Source: Eremophila alpestris peregrina | Lineage: Eukaryota; Chordata; Aves; Passeriformes; Alaudidae | Direction: 5' to 3' | NCBI GenBank assembly: GCA_009792885.1 | Contig: WMCF01000055.1 | Location: forward strand, 2,804,255 to 2,868,254 | DNA length: 64,000 nucleotides | Shown: in pieces, positions 1 to 12,500 of the stretch | Numbering within the stretch: the first letter of the stretch is position 1 | How the letters are laid out: every line of letters begins with the position of its first letter | The notes under the pieces: generated by a model | What the model was told of the DNA's origin: nothing | Databases searched by the model: none | The model's input: only the letters and a program-made list of their open reading frames with translations | Position numbers and translations under genes: made by a program

Positions 1-969
1 ATTTTTTCCATATATTCTCTATTTTGCAGTTATCTGCAGAACTGTGGATGAAAGGATTTATCAAGTAAGCATACAGCAAAAAGTCTAAGAGGAATGTTTG
101 ATATATCAAAAAATAAAAATCAGTTTTCTCCTTCTTGCTCTGACTCAGACTGCAAAATGGAATATACATTAATGTGTTACAATCTAATTTATTTTCTTTT
201 TAAATTATAATCAGGTTCCAGGGTTAGTTTTTCATAGTATAGATTTGAAAAAGAAAATAAATCACTACTCCAATTTCCCTCATTATATTGATAGTGGAGA
301 GATGGGGCTGCTCAAGCATTTCAAAGTAATTTTATATTATTTTGCTGAGGTTATTGTTGTTTTATTATTAAATGATTTCTTCTACTGGGTTTTCTTAAAT
401 ATGATGATTCATATCTTTAATACATTAAAGGATCACTGTAAAGACATAGCTGACCAGAGCCACAGGACTTAATTATGTGTGAATAGATGAAGACATAGCT
501 TAAGTACACAGAAGAGACTCAATGCACAGCATAAGTATAAAGAAAATTAAAAAAAATAATAGTCTTAAGGATATTAGAGATCCCAGGTCTTCTTTTCCTA
601 AGCTATAGTGATTGTAGGTCATACTAAAATTGCAAAACAGCAATTAAAAATGCCTTGCTATACTTAGATGGAAACATCAGTATTTTAGAAATATGTAAAA
701 TATAAAATATATAGGGTTTTGCAATATTGGTAAAAAACAACACCAAAATCTAATTGAGGCTCCTTTACAGGTTGAAAAAGAAATATCTGTCCAAATAGTT
801 TTCCATTTCTCTCCTGTTGTTTAGTTAAAGGACCTTTTACTTTTTGAAACCAGCAGGCAAGCCACTTCTCATCAGACAGGAATGCATTTGAAGATTGTAT
901 TTTCAGCCATGTAATACCAAAAGCATCAAGCAAGAAATATGGAGAGCTTCATTAGTGTTATTATTAAAG
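1..969. other. AT-rich non-coding DNA before the gap
   Basis: Unique-looking AT-rich sequence with short A and T runs. The only open frame of note is 75 codons (245-472, +). It is hydrophobic and low in complexity, and I do not recognise it. No repeat, RNA gene or promoter was identified. Confidence 0.6.
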
Positions 970-1610
970 NNNNNNNNNNNNNNNNNNNNNNNNNNNNNNN
1001 NNNNNNNNNNNNNNNNNNNNNNNNNNNNNNNNNNNNNNNNNNNNNNNNNNNNNNNNNNNNNNNNNNNNNNNNNNNNNNNNNNNNNNNNNNNNNNNNNNNN
1101 NNNNNNNNNNNNNNNNNNNNNNNNNNNNNNNNNNNNNNNNNNNNNNNNNNNNNNNNNNNNNNNNNNNNNNNNNNNNNNNNNNNNNNNNNNNNNNNNNNNN
1201 NNNNNNNNNNNNNNNNNNNNNNNNNNNNNNNNNNNNNNNNNNNNNNNNNNNNNNNNNNNNNNNNNNNNNNNNNNNNNNNNNNNNNNNNNNNNNNNNNNNN
1301 NNNNNNNNNNNNNNNNNNNNNNNNNNNNNNNNNNNNNNNNNNNNNNNNNNNNNNNNNNNNNNNNNNNNNNNNNNNNNNNNNNNNNNNNNNNNNNNNNNNN
1401 NNNNNNNNNNNNNNNNNNNNNNNNNNNNNNNNNNNNNNNNNNNNNNNNNNNNNNNNNNNNNNNNNNNNNNNNNNNNNNNNNNNNNNNNNNNNNNNNNNNN
1501 NNNNNNNNNNNNNNNNNNNNNNNNNNNNNNNNNNNNNNNNNNNNNNNNNNNNNNNNNNNNNNNNNNNNNNNNNNNNNNNNNNNNNNNNNNNNNNNNNNNN
1601 NNNNNNNNNN
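970..1610. other. Assembly gap (641 N)
   Basis: An uninterrupted run of N. The length is not a round placeholder such as 100 or 1000, so it is probably a scaffold gap sized from paired reads. The base directly after it lies inside a CR1 LINE fragment, which suggests the assembler stopped in repetitive sequence. Any open frame drawn across this stretch (about 895-1745) is an artefact of reading N as unknown residues. Confidence 0.99.
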
Positions 1611-1803
1611 GACTCTCCCAGTACAGGTCAGTGGTTCCCAGGGTTGGTCCTCCTTTCCACTCTTCTTAAGTGTGGGTTCAATGTTTCCCCTCCTCACCTG
1701 ACTGCCATGACTATTCAAATATCACAGAGAGTGTCTAGCAACTAGATTTTCTGATTCCCTCAGGACCCTGGAATGCATCTCCCCAGGTCCCATAGATCTA
1801 TGT
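1611..1803 (-). mobile_element. CR1 LINE fragment, reverse-transcriptase region of ORF2 (decayed)
   Basis: CR1 is the dominant avian LINE; its ORF2 encodes an endonuclease and reverse transcriptase. On the minus strand this piece reads as a degraded CR1 reverse transcriptase. Around 1785-1745 the frame gives GPGEMHSRVLRE, like the usual GPDEMHPRVLREL segment. Around 1725-1690 it gives LSVIFE, a stop, then SWQSGE, like the usual IFEKSWQSGE. A codon that is normally lysine has become TAG. The reading then shifts frame into a GNI-P motif and continues to the gap edge with residues resembling the segment before the YRPVSLTS motif. It cannot be functional: it has a stop and a frameshift and is cut by the gap. 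The rest of the copy may lie within the N run. Family known; subfamily not assigned. Confidence 0.85.
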
Positions 1804-4800
1804 TCTTCCCTTTTATAGTATCAAACACACAAATCAAGACGATGGAAGAAGAAATTGATAGGCACCAGTGTTCTGTGCAAATAATTTTTAAAGCATATGT
1901 GAGCATCCTGGGTTCTTCATCAAAGCGTATTGCAATACTGAGCAGTTATTTGAGGGTAAATCTTCTCATCATAACTCTTTTTTAAGTCAATATTTTTCAG
2001 CATTCATTATGTAAGTTTGTATATAGTAAGTTTTAAACTGCAAAATTATTGGTCAGACAAGAGATACAGAATTATTTCATTTCATTTGAGACAACTTTGT
2101 TTGTAAAGAGCCCTTTTCAACTACGTAAGTTGGTGTGGTTGTAACAAAAGAGATCTACAAAAAATAAGAACCAGAATTTTATAACTTGCAGCAGAGGACT
2201 TGTGGCTCATCATTTCTGAAAACCTGGAGTTGATAATAAGCCAATTTTACTTCTGAAATCAAAAGGGTAGATAAATGATGTGTATAGAGAAGCATGTGAA
2301 AAAGTCTAATACTGCAAATGTCTAATCACATGGTTTCAGCAGGAGGTTAGGAATATAAATAGGAGTTAAGAACCCCTGCTGAACCTGGAGCATGGTTAAC
2401 TTTATATACTTGAGTAATATTTAAATCAATGGGAATTCAATATAATATTAAGTAATCTTATATTCAAAGGAATAAAGCCAAGATTATTCTTCTTGGTTAT
2501 GTGCAGTTACTTACACATCATTCGATATCCTTTTATTTTCATGCAATTTAAATTCACATTTCAGTTTTCCTTATGGTTTGATAAAGTGCATAAATGTTTG
2601 GTCTATTGATATTTTGTGAATAATGAGGTCCACTGGTACATTCTTGTAGCTGATAAAATACCCACAAGCTCCAGATTTATTCAGCACAAGATATCCTTTC
2701 GATTCTGAGCTGCTAAATGAAAGAAATTTGATCCTAATGATATTTGAAAATAATGAGATCTCTGAGTAGTATCAATTAATTGTAATAAGAAGTATTTGTT
2801 TGACTTGTCACACTATTTTTTTTAGTGGTATAAAGCCATCTTATTTTGCCAATTCACTTTCAATGGTATGGTCATAATATACAGAAATAGTTTCCATATC
2901 AAAGGCCTTTTTTAATTAGCATATTTTATAACTCATTTTTAATAAATAAAACATTGTTGCTGGTTTTGACTATTTTATATTCACATATATTAACATTATA
3001 TTTTTACATATACTAATTACAGAAATATATTAAAAAATGCAGAAAACCTCTAACCTGTTTTTAGAAAGAAGAACAAGCCTCACTGTTTTCATCCCAGTCA
3101 GAGTAAGTGTGTCCATGGTTCTGAATCCTGAACAGGAAATAAAGGCTTCAGGTAAATTCAGGTTTCAAAGCCTGAAGTCAGCTACCTCTAGACCAGTGTA
3201 ATCACCAGTGGGTGATATTTTTTGGTGATTAATCTCTGGTAACTAAGAAACATACCAAGCTTGTTTGATACATGAAAAGCAGAGGCATCGTCAGAGCTTC
3301 TTTAATTTGTGGAGGTTGGCTAGGAATAAAGTTCTTCCAGATTAGAGCCACCGCGACCTCTAGTTTGAACAGTCCTACAGACTGAATCAGTAATATTGAA
3401 AGCCTCTTCAAACAACCATTGAAACTGAAAAAAAAAAGTCTGATCTGTTTGCTATTGATAAATGATGTTTTTCCTGTGTATGTGTGTGTTTTCACCCTCA
3501 ATTTAGCTTTCTTATTTTCTGTACAAAACTTTGACATATGACAAGCCACATAGTTTCACAAACACTGCATCTGTGGACAAAGGAAACAATAAAGGAAATT
3601 AGATGGCACAGCTGTAGCATGACATATTAAATTCTCTTTTAACTTACAGCTTTCAATTTTGCACTTGTAAACAACTTAACTTCATTTTACACTTATAAAA
3701 TATTCTCATATGGAAAGATGCAATGAATACGCAGATTATGACTATCGTATTTCAGATGTGAGGTTCCTTGCAGCAGAATATGTTTCTTTAGTAGTCTGTA
3801 AAACTTTTAAAAGATTTAGTCTGGGCAGACATGGTTGTCTACAGTTACCCTTTTTTGTCCAAATCATCCTTTTAGTCAATCAAAAGATAACTATGCTTTC
3901 TGTCACTTTGAAGCTTTCAAAATCTTGCACCAAATCTTATGGTACAGAAATATACCAAGGCACACTGCTTTTTCAAGGTAGAAAAGTTACATTTATAATT
4001 ATAGGTTCTAACAACTTTTGCCTCTAAAATGTCATAGATAAGTGAGAAATGGCTTTTTAGTCTATTCTAAATCATTCAGGATTTAAGGCACCAGAAGGCT
4101 ACTACTGATGTTTGATCTTGTCCTAGGTATAAAGTGGACAATCTGTAACAGCTGTGGCATTATAATAGTAAATATATCTGCATTTTCACTCAAACAGAAA
4201 GCATGTAGTAACATCTCTAACAGTTAATAAAGACAGTAATGACCTCATTATGACCCACTAAACTTTAGTATACCTGATAGCATTAAAACAAAAATGTTAT
4301 CAAGGCTGCATCAGAGACTTCTTTTTGTAGCCTTTAGGTAGAAAATAGTAGCAGACCAGTGTGGTTTTGCTATTGATTTTAAACCCCACATATTGAGAAG
4401 GTGCTACCCACAGGGATTCTACAGTGTTTGCAGTCTCAGAATGGTTAAAGCAATGATCTGATTTTTATTTAGTGGAATAATACTGATTCTTTATGTGTTT
4501 TAGGTAGCGCTGTCCTTTCATTTGCAACACAGCTTTAATTCTGATCTGACAGTTTTAATCTTTCATCCACAAAGTTCAGCACTGCATCATCCATGTGTAA
4601 CTTCAAATGTCACAACTGTTTAAGTGCCAAAAAGGTATTGTCATCCCTACTGATTTTATTTTAACCTTTTTAGGGGAATTTGGGACAGCCTATGAAAAAA
4701 GGTATTAATTCTAGTCCATAATTATTCTCAGGTATTAACAAAACTACTTAACTGTAGTAAAGAGGTTCAAAAATATTTAAAAAGCTCTTAGCCATGAGAA

Positions 4801-7690
4801 CTAAAGAAGTAATATATAGGAAAGACATGATTTAACAGAAGTCAGCCTGGAACCCCATTAATAATTCCTACCTCCCAATTTTTCTATAAACATTAAAGCC
4901 AGTAAAATGCCACTGTAAAATCCATAACAGAGAAGATAAACAAGAAGAATATCAAAAGAAAGGTCACATAATGAGAATATTTTTTCAAAAGTGTTTGTCA
5001 GTTTGGTTTTCAATATTACCACTTTCAATAATGAATCATAACATCAAATGCAGCAAAAAGCATATGTGACAGAAAAATTAGTATCATTTCAGGCCAATTC
5101 AATTATCAACTTAGTTATTCAATAGCAAACTACAAATAACATTTCTTGAAATCATCAACTTTCATAGTTTTGAGTCAGATTACCAGAGCACTACTTTTCA
5201 TCGGATTTCATTTTTCTCTCACAATTACTGTTAATCTTAGAGAGGTTTTTACTCTTCATTTTTTGGTTCAGGATATTGTATTTTTGAAGCAATGTAGAGC
5301 TACATGATATGGAATCTTGCCAGCTTCTGATTAACAATAAAAACGTTAAGAGTATTGGACTGTAATATAATGATAAGATTAAACTGTGAAACAGGTTTGA
5401 TTATAAAAGACCTCATCTGAAAAAAGGTAATCCTGATGTGAAATGTTATATATTATGGCTGAGAAGAAATAATAAACCAACTTATGCATATACTAAAAGT
5501 TAAAATATTCAATTATATTTTAGAAGACATTCTTATCAGTGAAACACAGTTGCTCTACCAAAATAAAAGTTGCATAATTGGAAATGAAAAAGTTATAGCT
5601 GTGTCCTTCAACTTTTTACAAGGTGCTTGTTGACTTTTTTCTGGAAGAACACTTATCTTATTTCAGGGGGAGGAAAAAGAAATCAACTTTTATTTCATTC
5701 AGTTATTTTCCTCTTAGCTACACCATTCCTTTAAACATCTTCCTTGCAGATCACATTTTAGGAAAAGTATTAAACTGATAACCTACATGAAAATTTGCTT
5801 ATTCATTTTGGATATGGAAACAGTGCAGCGCACAGCTTTTCTTTACACATACTCGTACTGTGCTTTTTGGTCTGATTAGTCAGCCTGTTCAGAAGGTGTG
5901 AGCTTTCTGCTTTTGGTAAAATGTGGTTTCAGGTATCAGGGCTGGTTTATTCAGGCTTTTATAGAGACATTTCTACCTCCTAATTCAGTTTCCAATATGG
6001 ACATAACATATTAGCTTCTTCAGAATGATCAAATACTGTGGCTGTTTGAATTAGATAAAATCAAAACATTAAATTTGCTGAACGGTACAAATATTTGACT
6101 GACAATTCATGTACTCATCTCAGATTCAGAAGAGGTTCTGTAAAACCCCTCTCAAACCTAGAACAAAGTTTAGGACTTAATCCCAGTAATCCTACAAAGA
6201 TGAAAACATGAAAAATATTGAATTAGTTTTGCAGTGCGTCCTGTTGGTCATGCAGGTCAGCAGATTCAGGCTGTATAAAACAAAGTGGTAGGCTAACAGG
6301 TCAAATTGAAAGCTGAAATGCATTTTATTGTGTCCCAGGATCTAACCAGGTAACTCCTTTTCAAGGGATTTGAAAGAGCTGATGATCACAGAGGCTCAGA
6401 GGTGTCCCTGGTTGAGTGCATTGGTGACCTCATGCTGGCACCCCCTCCTTCCTGTCAGTGTTTGCCTGGTACCAAATTAACAAATCCCTCTCATCAGTAC
6501 TTTTTAATTCTGTTACATTAAGGAAGTCTCAAGTTTTTTTGCTCAAGGCAGAAGTTCTTATTCTTTAGAAACCTAAAACCATTGCAATGGAAACACTTAT
6601 AATTCACCACCACTGGGTTTTCTGACCCAGCCGAGCACACACAGACTTATGCAAATAAAAGCTCATTGAATGAAATGCGAAGTTAGGAGCTGGGAGCCAA
6701 AAGTTTACTGCTTAGTCCTGCAATTCTTTGAACCATGAGAACAAACCACTTGTCTGCTGTGAACTTACAGACATCATTACTTTCACCAAAAGTAAGAAGA
6801 TTGCAACCTATCAGATGAATGGTAGGAGATACCAGTATAAAAGCCACAATCTTGGTGGAAATATCTAATTTATGGTCTGCTGCTGCCATAATTTTCAGGA
6901 TTTCAGAAAAGTATTTTTGTTTCTACTCTAATAAAATTTAAGATATTGTACTGGAGGTTTTCACTTAGATAATGTGCATACCCTCATATTTGAAATTAAA
7001 ATATTCATAGATTTTCTAGATCACTAGGAAAAACAATAATATCACATGCTTGTATGCTGTTGACCCTTTACAGATGTTTAAGCATCATGCAGCATTTATT
7101 TTTTATCCAGCTTTCTGTATCTAATGAGGAATTCTTTAGTGGATTTCACTGTGAAGTGCAACAGAATACAGAGACTATTGAAAATGTGGAGAGTATGCTT
7201 CATGTTGTCTCAAGTTTATTCTTCTAGACATTCTATTTTACATGAAAGAACCCAGATCTGATGGCAGCTTCTTTCTCCATGGACAATTGGCACTGTTCTA
7301 GCTCAACAGCTGTTGGTTTCTGTGTGATACTATATTGGTTCTGTTACTGCTAAGAAAGTAGAAGTAAAATCAGGTTTAGTGTTCTTCTGAGGAGGCAGGA
7401 TGTGTATGACACTCCATTTTGCTCACATGTATAAATGAACACAGACAGGTACTATTTGTTAAAAAAAAAAAAAAGACAACTAAAGATTCAGCAGACCTTG
7501 ATTTTGGAAGAATGCTCTTCATAAACACTTTAGTGCATAACTTCACGGTTAAGCGAAAATATGCCAGTACAGCATCTTTACAGGATATTGTTACATGCTT
7601 GCAAAAGTCTAAAGCTATTCCAAATGTCAACATAAATGCTAAGAATACCTTCAGGCTAGGAAAGAGCCCACTGAGTCTGGGCTCATGTCA
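1804..7690. other. Unique AT-rich non-coding DNA, 5.9 kb
   Basis: No gene or recognised interspersed repeat. The longest frames are 106 codons (3229-3549, -) and 105 codons (3710-4027, +). Neither resembles a known protein, and both have the composition expected of random AT-rich frames. A short imperfect inverted repeat sits at 2332-2385, and a brief TG-rich stretch near 3478-3491. Confidence 0.6.
2332..2385. repeat. Imperfect inverted repeat
   Basis: GGTTTCAGCAGGAGGTT at 2332-2348 is nearly complementary to AACCCCTGCTGAACC at 2371-2385, with single-base mismatches or bulges, leaving a loop of about 22 bases. The arms are short. This could be a chance hairpin; nothing ties it to a small-RNA gene. 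Confidence 0.5.
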
Positions 7691-7740
7691 TTTCATTTCA
7701 TTTCATTTCATTTCAATTCATTTCAATTCATTTCATTTCA
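7691..7740 (+). repeat. (TTTCA)n microsatellite, 10 units
   Basis: Ten consecutive pentamers. Eight are TTTCA and two (7716-7720, 7726-7730) are ATTCA variants. The array is likely length-polymorphic. It lies about 150 bp upstream of a CR1 copy but is not its 3' tail, which is at the other end. Confidence 0.95.
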
Positions 7741-7887
7741 TGAGACTTCACTCAAAGCAACTAAAAATATAAATTTAACTTTCACATGTAAAAAAATATT
7801 TTCATTTTCTCAACTGCCAGCTGAATTTTGCATGATTTTCCTTACTTGCCAGACTATGTAGCACTACAGTCTTGGGATAGAGCTACT

Positions 7888-8542
7888 GGAAAGCTGCCCA
7901 GTGGAAAAGGATCTGGGGCTGCTGGTTGACAGTGGCTGAACGTGACCCAGCACATGTCCAGGTGGCCAATGGTACCCTGGGCCTGTACAAGGAACAGTGC
8001 AGCCAGCAGGACCAGGGCAGAGACCATCCTTTTGTACTTAGCACAGGGGAGGCCACACCAGTTCTGGGCTTGTCACTACAAAAAGGACACTGAGGTGCAG
8101 GATGATGTTCAGAGAAGAGCAATGGAACTGGTGAAGGATCTGGAGCACAAGACTGATGAGGAGGGGCTGAAGAAACTGTGATTGTTTAGCATGGAAAAAG
8201 AGGCTGTATGGAAGACTCTACAACTCCCTGAAAGGAGGGTGTAGCCTGGTAGGGATAGGAGTCTTCTCCCAGGCAACCAGTGAGATAATGGAAGGAAACT
8301 ACCCTAAGTTAACACAGAGTAAGTTTAGATTGGATGTTAAGGAAAATTTATTCACCAAAAGAGTTGTCAGGTATGGGAACAGGCTGCCCTGGGAAGTGGT
8401 AAAGTCACCACCCCTGGAGGTATTTAAAAGGAGTGTAGATGTGGCACTGCATTCAGGGACATGGTTTAGTGGTGACTCAGCAATGTTGGGTTAATGGTAG
8501 AACTCAATGATCTCAGAGATCTTATCCTACCTAAATGCTTCT
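7888..8542 (+). mobile_element. CR1 LINE, 5'-truncated copy with intact 3' end
   Basis: Contains the C-terminal coding end of CR1 ORF2 followed by the 3' untranslated tail. Recognisable blocks in order: a GAAAGCTGCCCAG start, IRNS-ASRTR-like residues near 7985-8020, a HYKKDTEVQDDVQRRAMELV stretch near 8075-8135, LEHKTDEEGL near 8140-8170, a FRLDVKENLFTKRVVRYGNRLP segment near 8317-8385 and SPPLEVFKRSVDVAL near 8405-8450. It closes with an ATGATCTCAGAGATCTTATC-type 3' end at about 8505-8542. A stop codon after LKKL and a frame change break the reading frame, so it is a dead copy. The 5' truncation is typical of CR1 retrotransposition. The expected terminal ATTCTATG-like octamer repeats are decayed, which suggests an old insertion. 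Confidence 0.95.
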
Positions 8543-9442
8543 GCTAGGAAGTCCCCTCCTTTTAAAAAAAAATTGCAATCGAGTTCTTGCATTTTAGCAA
8601 AACAAGGCAACTAAACATCACCTTTACAGCCAAAATGCTGTAGCAGGCATTTTTGCACCACAATTAAATGTATCTTTTCTTCCCTATTGAGCTTCAATAT
8701 TGAACTTCAACTGCAGCCATTTTGCAATTTTGTTAACGTGCTTCTTAAAAGCATGCTATGGTAACAGTTTTGCTCCAGATCCTTGAAGAAGAGTCTTGTA
8801 AGACACAGAAGTTCTGATGCATATGGAAGCTAATAGAATTATTTCCACCATGTGTGTGTGCTGGAAATCAGGCTCAATCACCTGGCCAAGTGCATTTTAA
8901 ATTTGGGAATATTTCCACTCAGTTGAGATCAGCAGATTGTTGAACATTCATGGGTCAGAACTTTTTATTAGAAGACCCTGGTGTTATGTTCATGCTTGAA
9001 ACAATTCAATTGCTCTTTCCATCTGAAGAATGTTTACTTTTTGAGAGTTAATTTACTATACAATGTTTCATTCGATAGGCCCTGAACCTGCTGCTCACAA
9101 GTTACTTAACATCACATTTTTCCTACTCTTTAAGTTTCAAAATCATGGTTGATTTCCTTGTAATGAATAATTAATAAAGTAAACTGTTCTGCTGGAAGAG
9201 TTAGGAAGGAAAGAGAATAGCTAAAGAGCCTTTTCCCTTCATAGTTGGGGTACAAAAATGTTTTTGCTAAAGAAGGGTACGAATAGATGCATAAATGTTC
9301 AACTATTTCACAGACCAGCAGTGGCTCTCTGGAGACATCCAGTCAAGTTTAGACACAGGGCACACTCACTGTCATTCAGTACCATACAAGCTCTGTACAT
9401 TGGAGCCAGGGTAATGTATTTTTTCATGGTCCATATGTAAAC
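8543..9442. other. Unique non-coding DNA, 0.9 kb
   Basis: AT-rich unique sequence between the CR1 copy and a poly-A tract. No gene-like frame over 60 codons. An ATTAATAAAG stretch lies near 9169 but is too far from the A tract to act as its cleavage signal. Confidence 0.55.
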
Positions 9443-9469
9443 AAAAAAAAAAAAAAAAAAAAAAACCCA

Positions 9470-9507
<38 letters not shown>
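9443..9507 (+). repeat. Double poly-A tract split by CCCAGGTT
   Basis: A run of 23 A (9443-9465), then CCCAGGTT (9466-9473), then 34 A (9474-9507), then GCCCAGGTTTT. The unit of A-run plus CCCAGGTT is therefore present twice. This looks like a tandem duplication with slippage of the A runs. No processed pseudogene was recognised upstream. Homopolymer lengths may be inaccurate. Confidence 0.9.
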
Positions 9508-9508
<1 letters not shown>

Positions 9509-12500
9509 CCCAGGTTTTGGTACAGATAAACATTCAAAAACTGAATTAGAAGGGTTTACATAAGGAAAAATCCAACCAAATACCTGACCTAATAAAGTGC
9601 ATCATTCCTCCTTATTAACTTTTTAAAATCTTTCCAGTTCTTCTGAGTTCTCCCAACATAAACTGAGTTGCAATACTAAGTGATCATCACAAAAATTAAA
9701 AAGTGAAACAACAAATAAGAGCAAAAAGAGAACATCTGCACTCCAAATGCCAACAGGAGCTAAGCATACAGCTCTTATAGCGAATTTCTTTGCAGTGGCT
9801 GATGACAACAAAAAAGCTTTGTCATTATGCTTCAGCACATTCCAGAGCACATCTGCTGAAATCTCTACTTTCTCTTAAAATCTCTGTCTTTTATTTTTAC
9901 ATCCCAGAAGAAAAACACAAATTCATGTTCAGAAACGGTATAAAAACTTTCATTTAGCATACAAATACTTCAGTTGTATTAAGTAGAAACAGCAAATTTT
10001 ACATCAGAAGATGGAAGATGTATATTTTTAATATATTGGAATCATTTTCCTCACTAGAATGTCAAGGATTCCTATAAAAGCAAATACCCAGCACACATCA
10101 TTTAGTTTCTTAGATTTAGTGAATTTCATCTTGCTCCTACAAATTCCAAAACAAATTTTTTTTACCCTTTCCTCTGGACTAAAAATCAGAGAGTTGCTCA
10201 GAGAGTAAAAAACTGCACTTCTCTTTACTCTAAGCTAATAACAGCTCCTGAATGAGTCTCTGCCATAATTTAAGAAGCCTAAGGGTGTAATTATACAAAT
10301 GAATTATTGAAAGGTAATTTTACTCTATTTTGGCTATTCTGTTCAAAGCCTACATATTTATGCTCATTCTCTGAGGTAACTGATTTGGAAAACATAAATG
10401 TAAAGTATTATGCAACAAATGATGGTGCCCTACTTATGAGATTATTAATATTTTCTTTCTTACATTAACAAGAAAAAAAAAGTACAGAATATTAATTTCA
10501 AAATCAGTAGGAGAAATTTCTCATTAGAAAAAAACAATGCCTTTAAAAAACTCACTCTTCCCTAACATCACATTACCAAAAATTGTAAAGTAATATTTTC
10601 AATTTTATTTTTATTGTTTGCCTCTGAGTTCTGAGCCTTGCAGGGCTTTTCATGATCACCTTTCATAATCAAGAAAGGGAAGAGATTTTCCCTGAATTCT
10701 GAAATAAGCATAGGCTTATATAGCTTCAATTTAATTGCAGTTGCAGTGATACTTCTGATTAAAAGTCACAGACCATGCAAGGGAAAAACTGGGAATGTGT
10801 CAATGCAAGGAACATCCTCAAGAAGAAATCTCAGTGACCTGAGAGTGCTTTTTCCACTGAATATGATCCTATTAGTCCAGTGTTTCTTCAGTTTTTCCAC
10901 ATTAGAAACTATCTAGCATGTTCTAAGTAGAATTCTTTCTTTTTATTATTGCAAAGGCATAGTTGCTGTGATAGATAGCAATAGAAAAGTGCATTTGGAA
11001 AAATCAATAAGAGCAAAGGTGTGAAGGAGCTTGTTCTTTGTCACTGCAGTTTGGTTACTAAGATGAGCAAAAAACTTACAGAACAATGATATACCTAAAG
11101 CTGATCAGAAAATCAAAGGCAAGCCTTTCCAAGGAATATCTTCACTGCAAAATTAAGAATTTTCTGGTGAAGAAACAAAAAACCAAGAAAAATTCCCTTT
11201 GACCTTTGAATAAAAAACATTAAAAGTTATGGTCTTCAATTAATAGAGTGCTACATCCCGGAAGTTGCAATTATAATTCTGATCAATTTTCCCCTTTCCA
11301 TGTGCTAAAGTTAATAGCTAGATTTTATGTGGATTTCTCATGGTTTCCCTTTGAAATTTACAGTTGCTTCATGAAGATGATACACAAGGGGAGTTCAAGC
11401 CTCAAGAAGGAGCCTCATGGCCTATAGAGAGTAATGAGAATATTCTTACCTAATTATTCACCTACTTCTGCCTGAGGGTTTGTCTGTTCTGATGTTCACT
11501 TCCAAAATATTTCTGAATCTATCAGCAATAAACCCTTCATATTCCCTGAAATGCTTCAGGTGGGTGAGACAAATGTGTTTAGCTTTGTATTGTAAACAGA
11601 TAGTAGTACACTGACAGTATTTTTAGTCCATCTTTATATCTTATGAAATAAAAAAGCGATACTGCTCTCCTCACTGCAATGTCACTTGTGATGCAGCTTT
11701 GTATCAAAATAACAAAAAAAAAACCCCTTCCAGTTTCAGTTGTACAAAAGGTAAACTATCATTATTTCCAATTCACTGTCATCTACTTAGTCTTCAAAAA
11801 CAAACAGAAAAGTAAAATGTGACGTTTTGCTGAGATTTCAACAATACACATCTAAGTGTGTTTTTTACTTAGAATTATTCATTACAAAAATACGCATGCC
11901 AACCATTTAAATTTTTTATATGGTGGACACAGTACTTTATCATTATGATTGAAAGGTAAACTTTTGAATTTCCTGGGGTTTTGACTATTCTAATGTATTG
12001 CCTTTCATAACATTGGGTTTTATTAAAGCCCACAAGTCCACACAAACCCCAAAAGCCTGTAAATACAGAAATGCCAGCTGTATATATTGTATGAAACATA
12101 TTCAGGGCAGCTCTGTCTGGAACAAAGTGGATAAACTATGATTCTGAGACCTTACCCTGCCTGTTCTACAGTGCAGTTTATGCCCAGGAATAAGCCTGAG
12201 CCTGAAACCAGCTGTTTATCAACTGGTAATGTGAGGAACATTGTTTAATTAACCAGAGTTTCTTACATTGTGTGCCTGCAGTAAAACATGAACCAGCCCC
12301 TGCAACACTCATGGTGCCACCAGTACATCCAGAAAACAATTCAAAGCAATTGGATAGAAAGGAGAAGGAGGTGTTCAGTGGATCAATGTATGCAGGACTA
12401 ACAAAGTGAGTGAGCTACTGAAAGGTGACACCGTGCTCATACTCCCAGGAAAAGCACCTCTCTGTGCCCACAGGGACTATTGTTGTTACTCTGGCTGCAC

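Noticed and set aside
895..1745. Three 268-271 codon frames, the longest in the window
   Set aside because: They run through 641 N bases read as unknown residues; only the ends are real sequence.
7942..8494. Small protein genes at 7942-8181 and 8288-8494
   Set aside because: Broken pieces of CR1 ORF2, separated by a stop and a frame change.
9258..9507. Processed pseudogene with poly-A tail
   Set aside because: No recognisable coding sequence or nearby AATAAA before the A tract; the A tract is itself duplicated.
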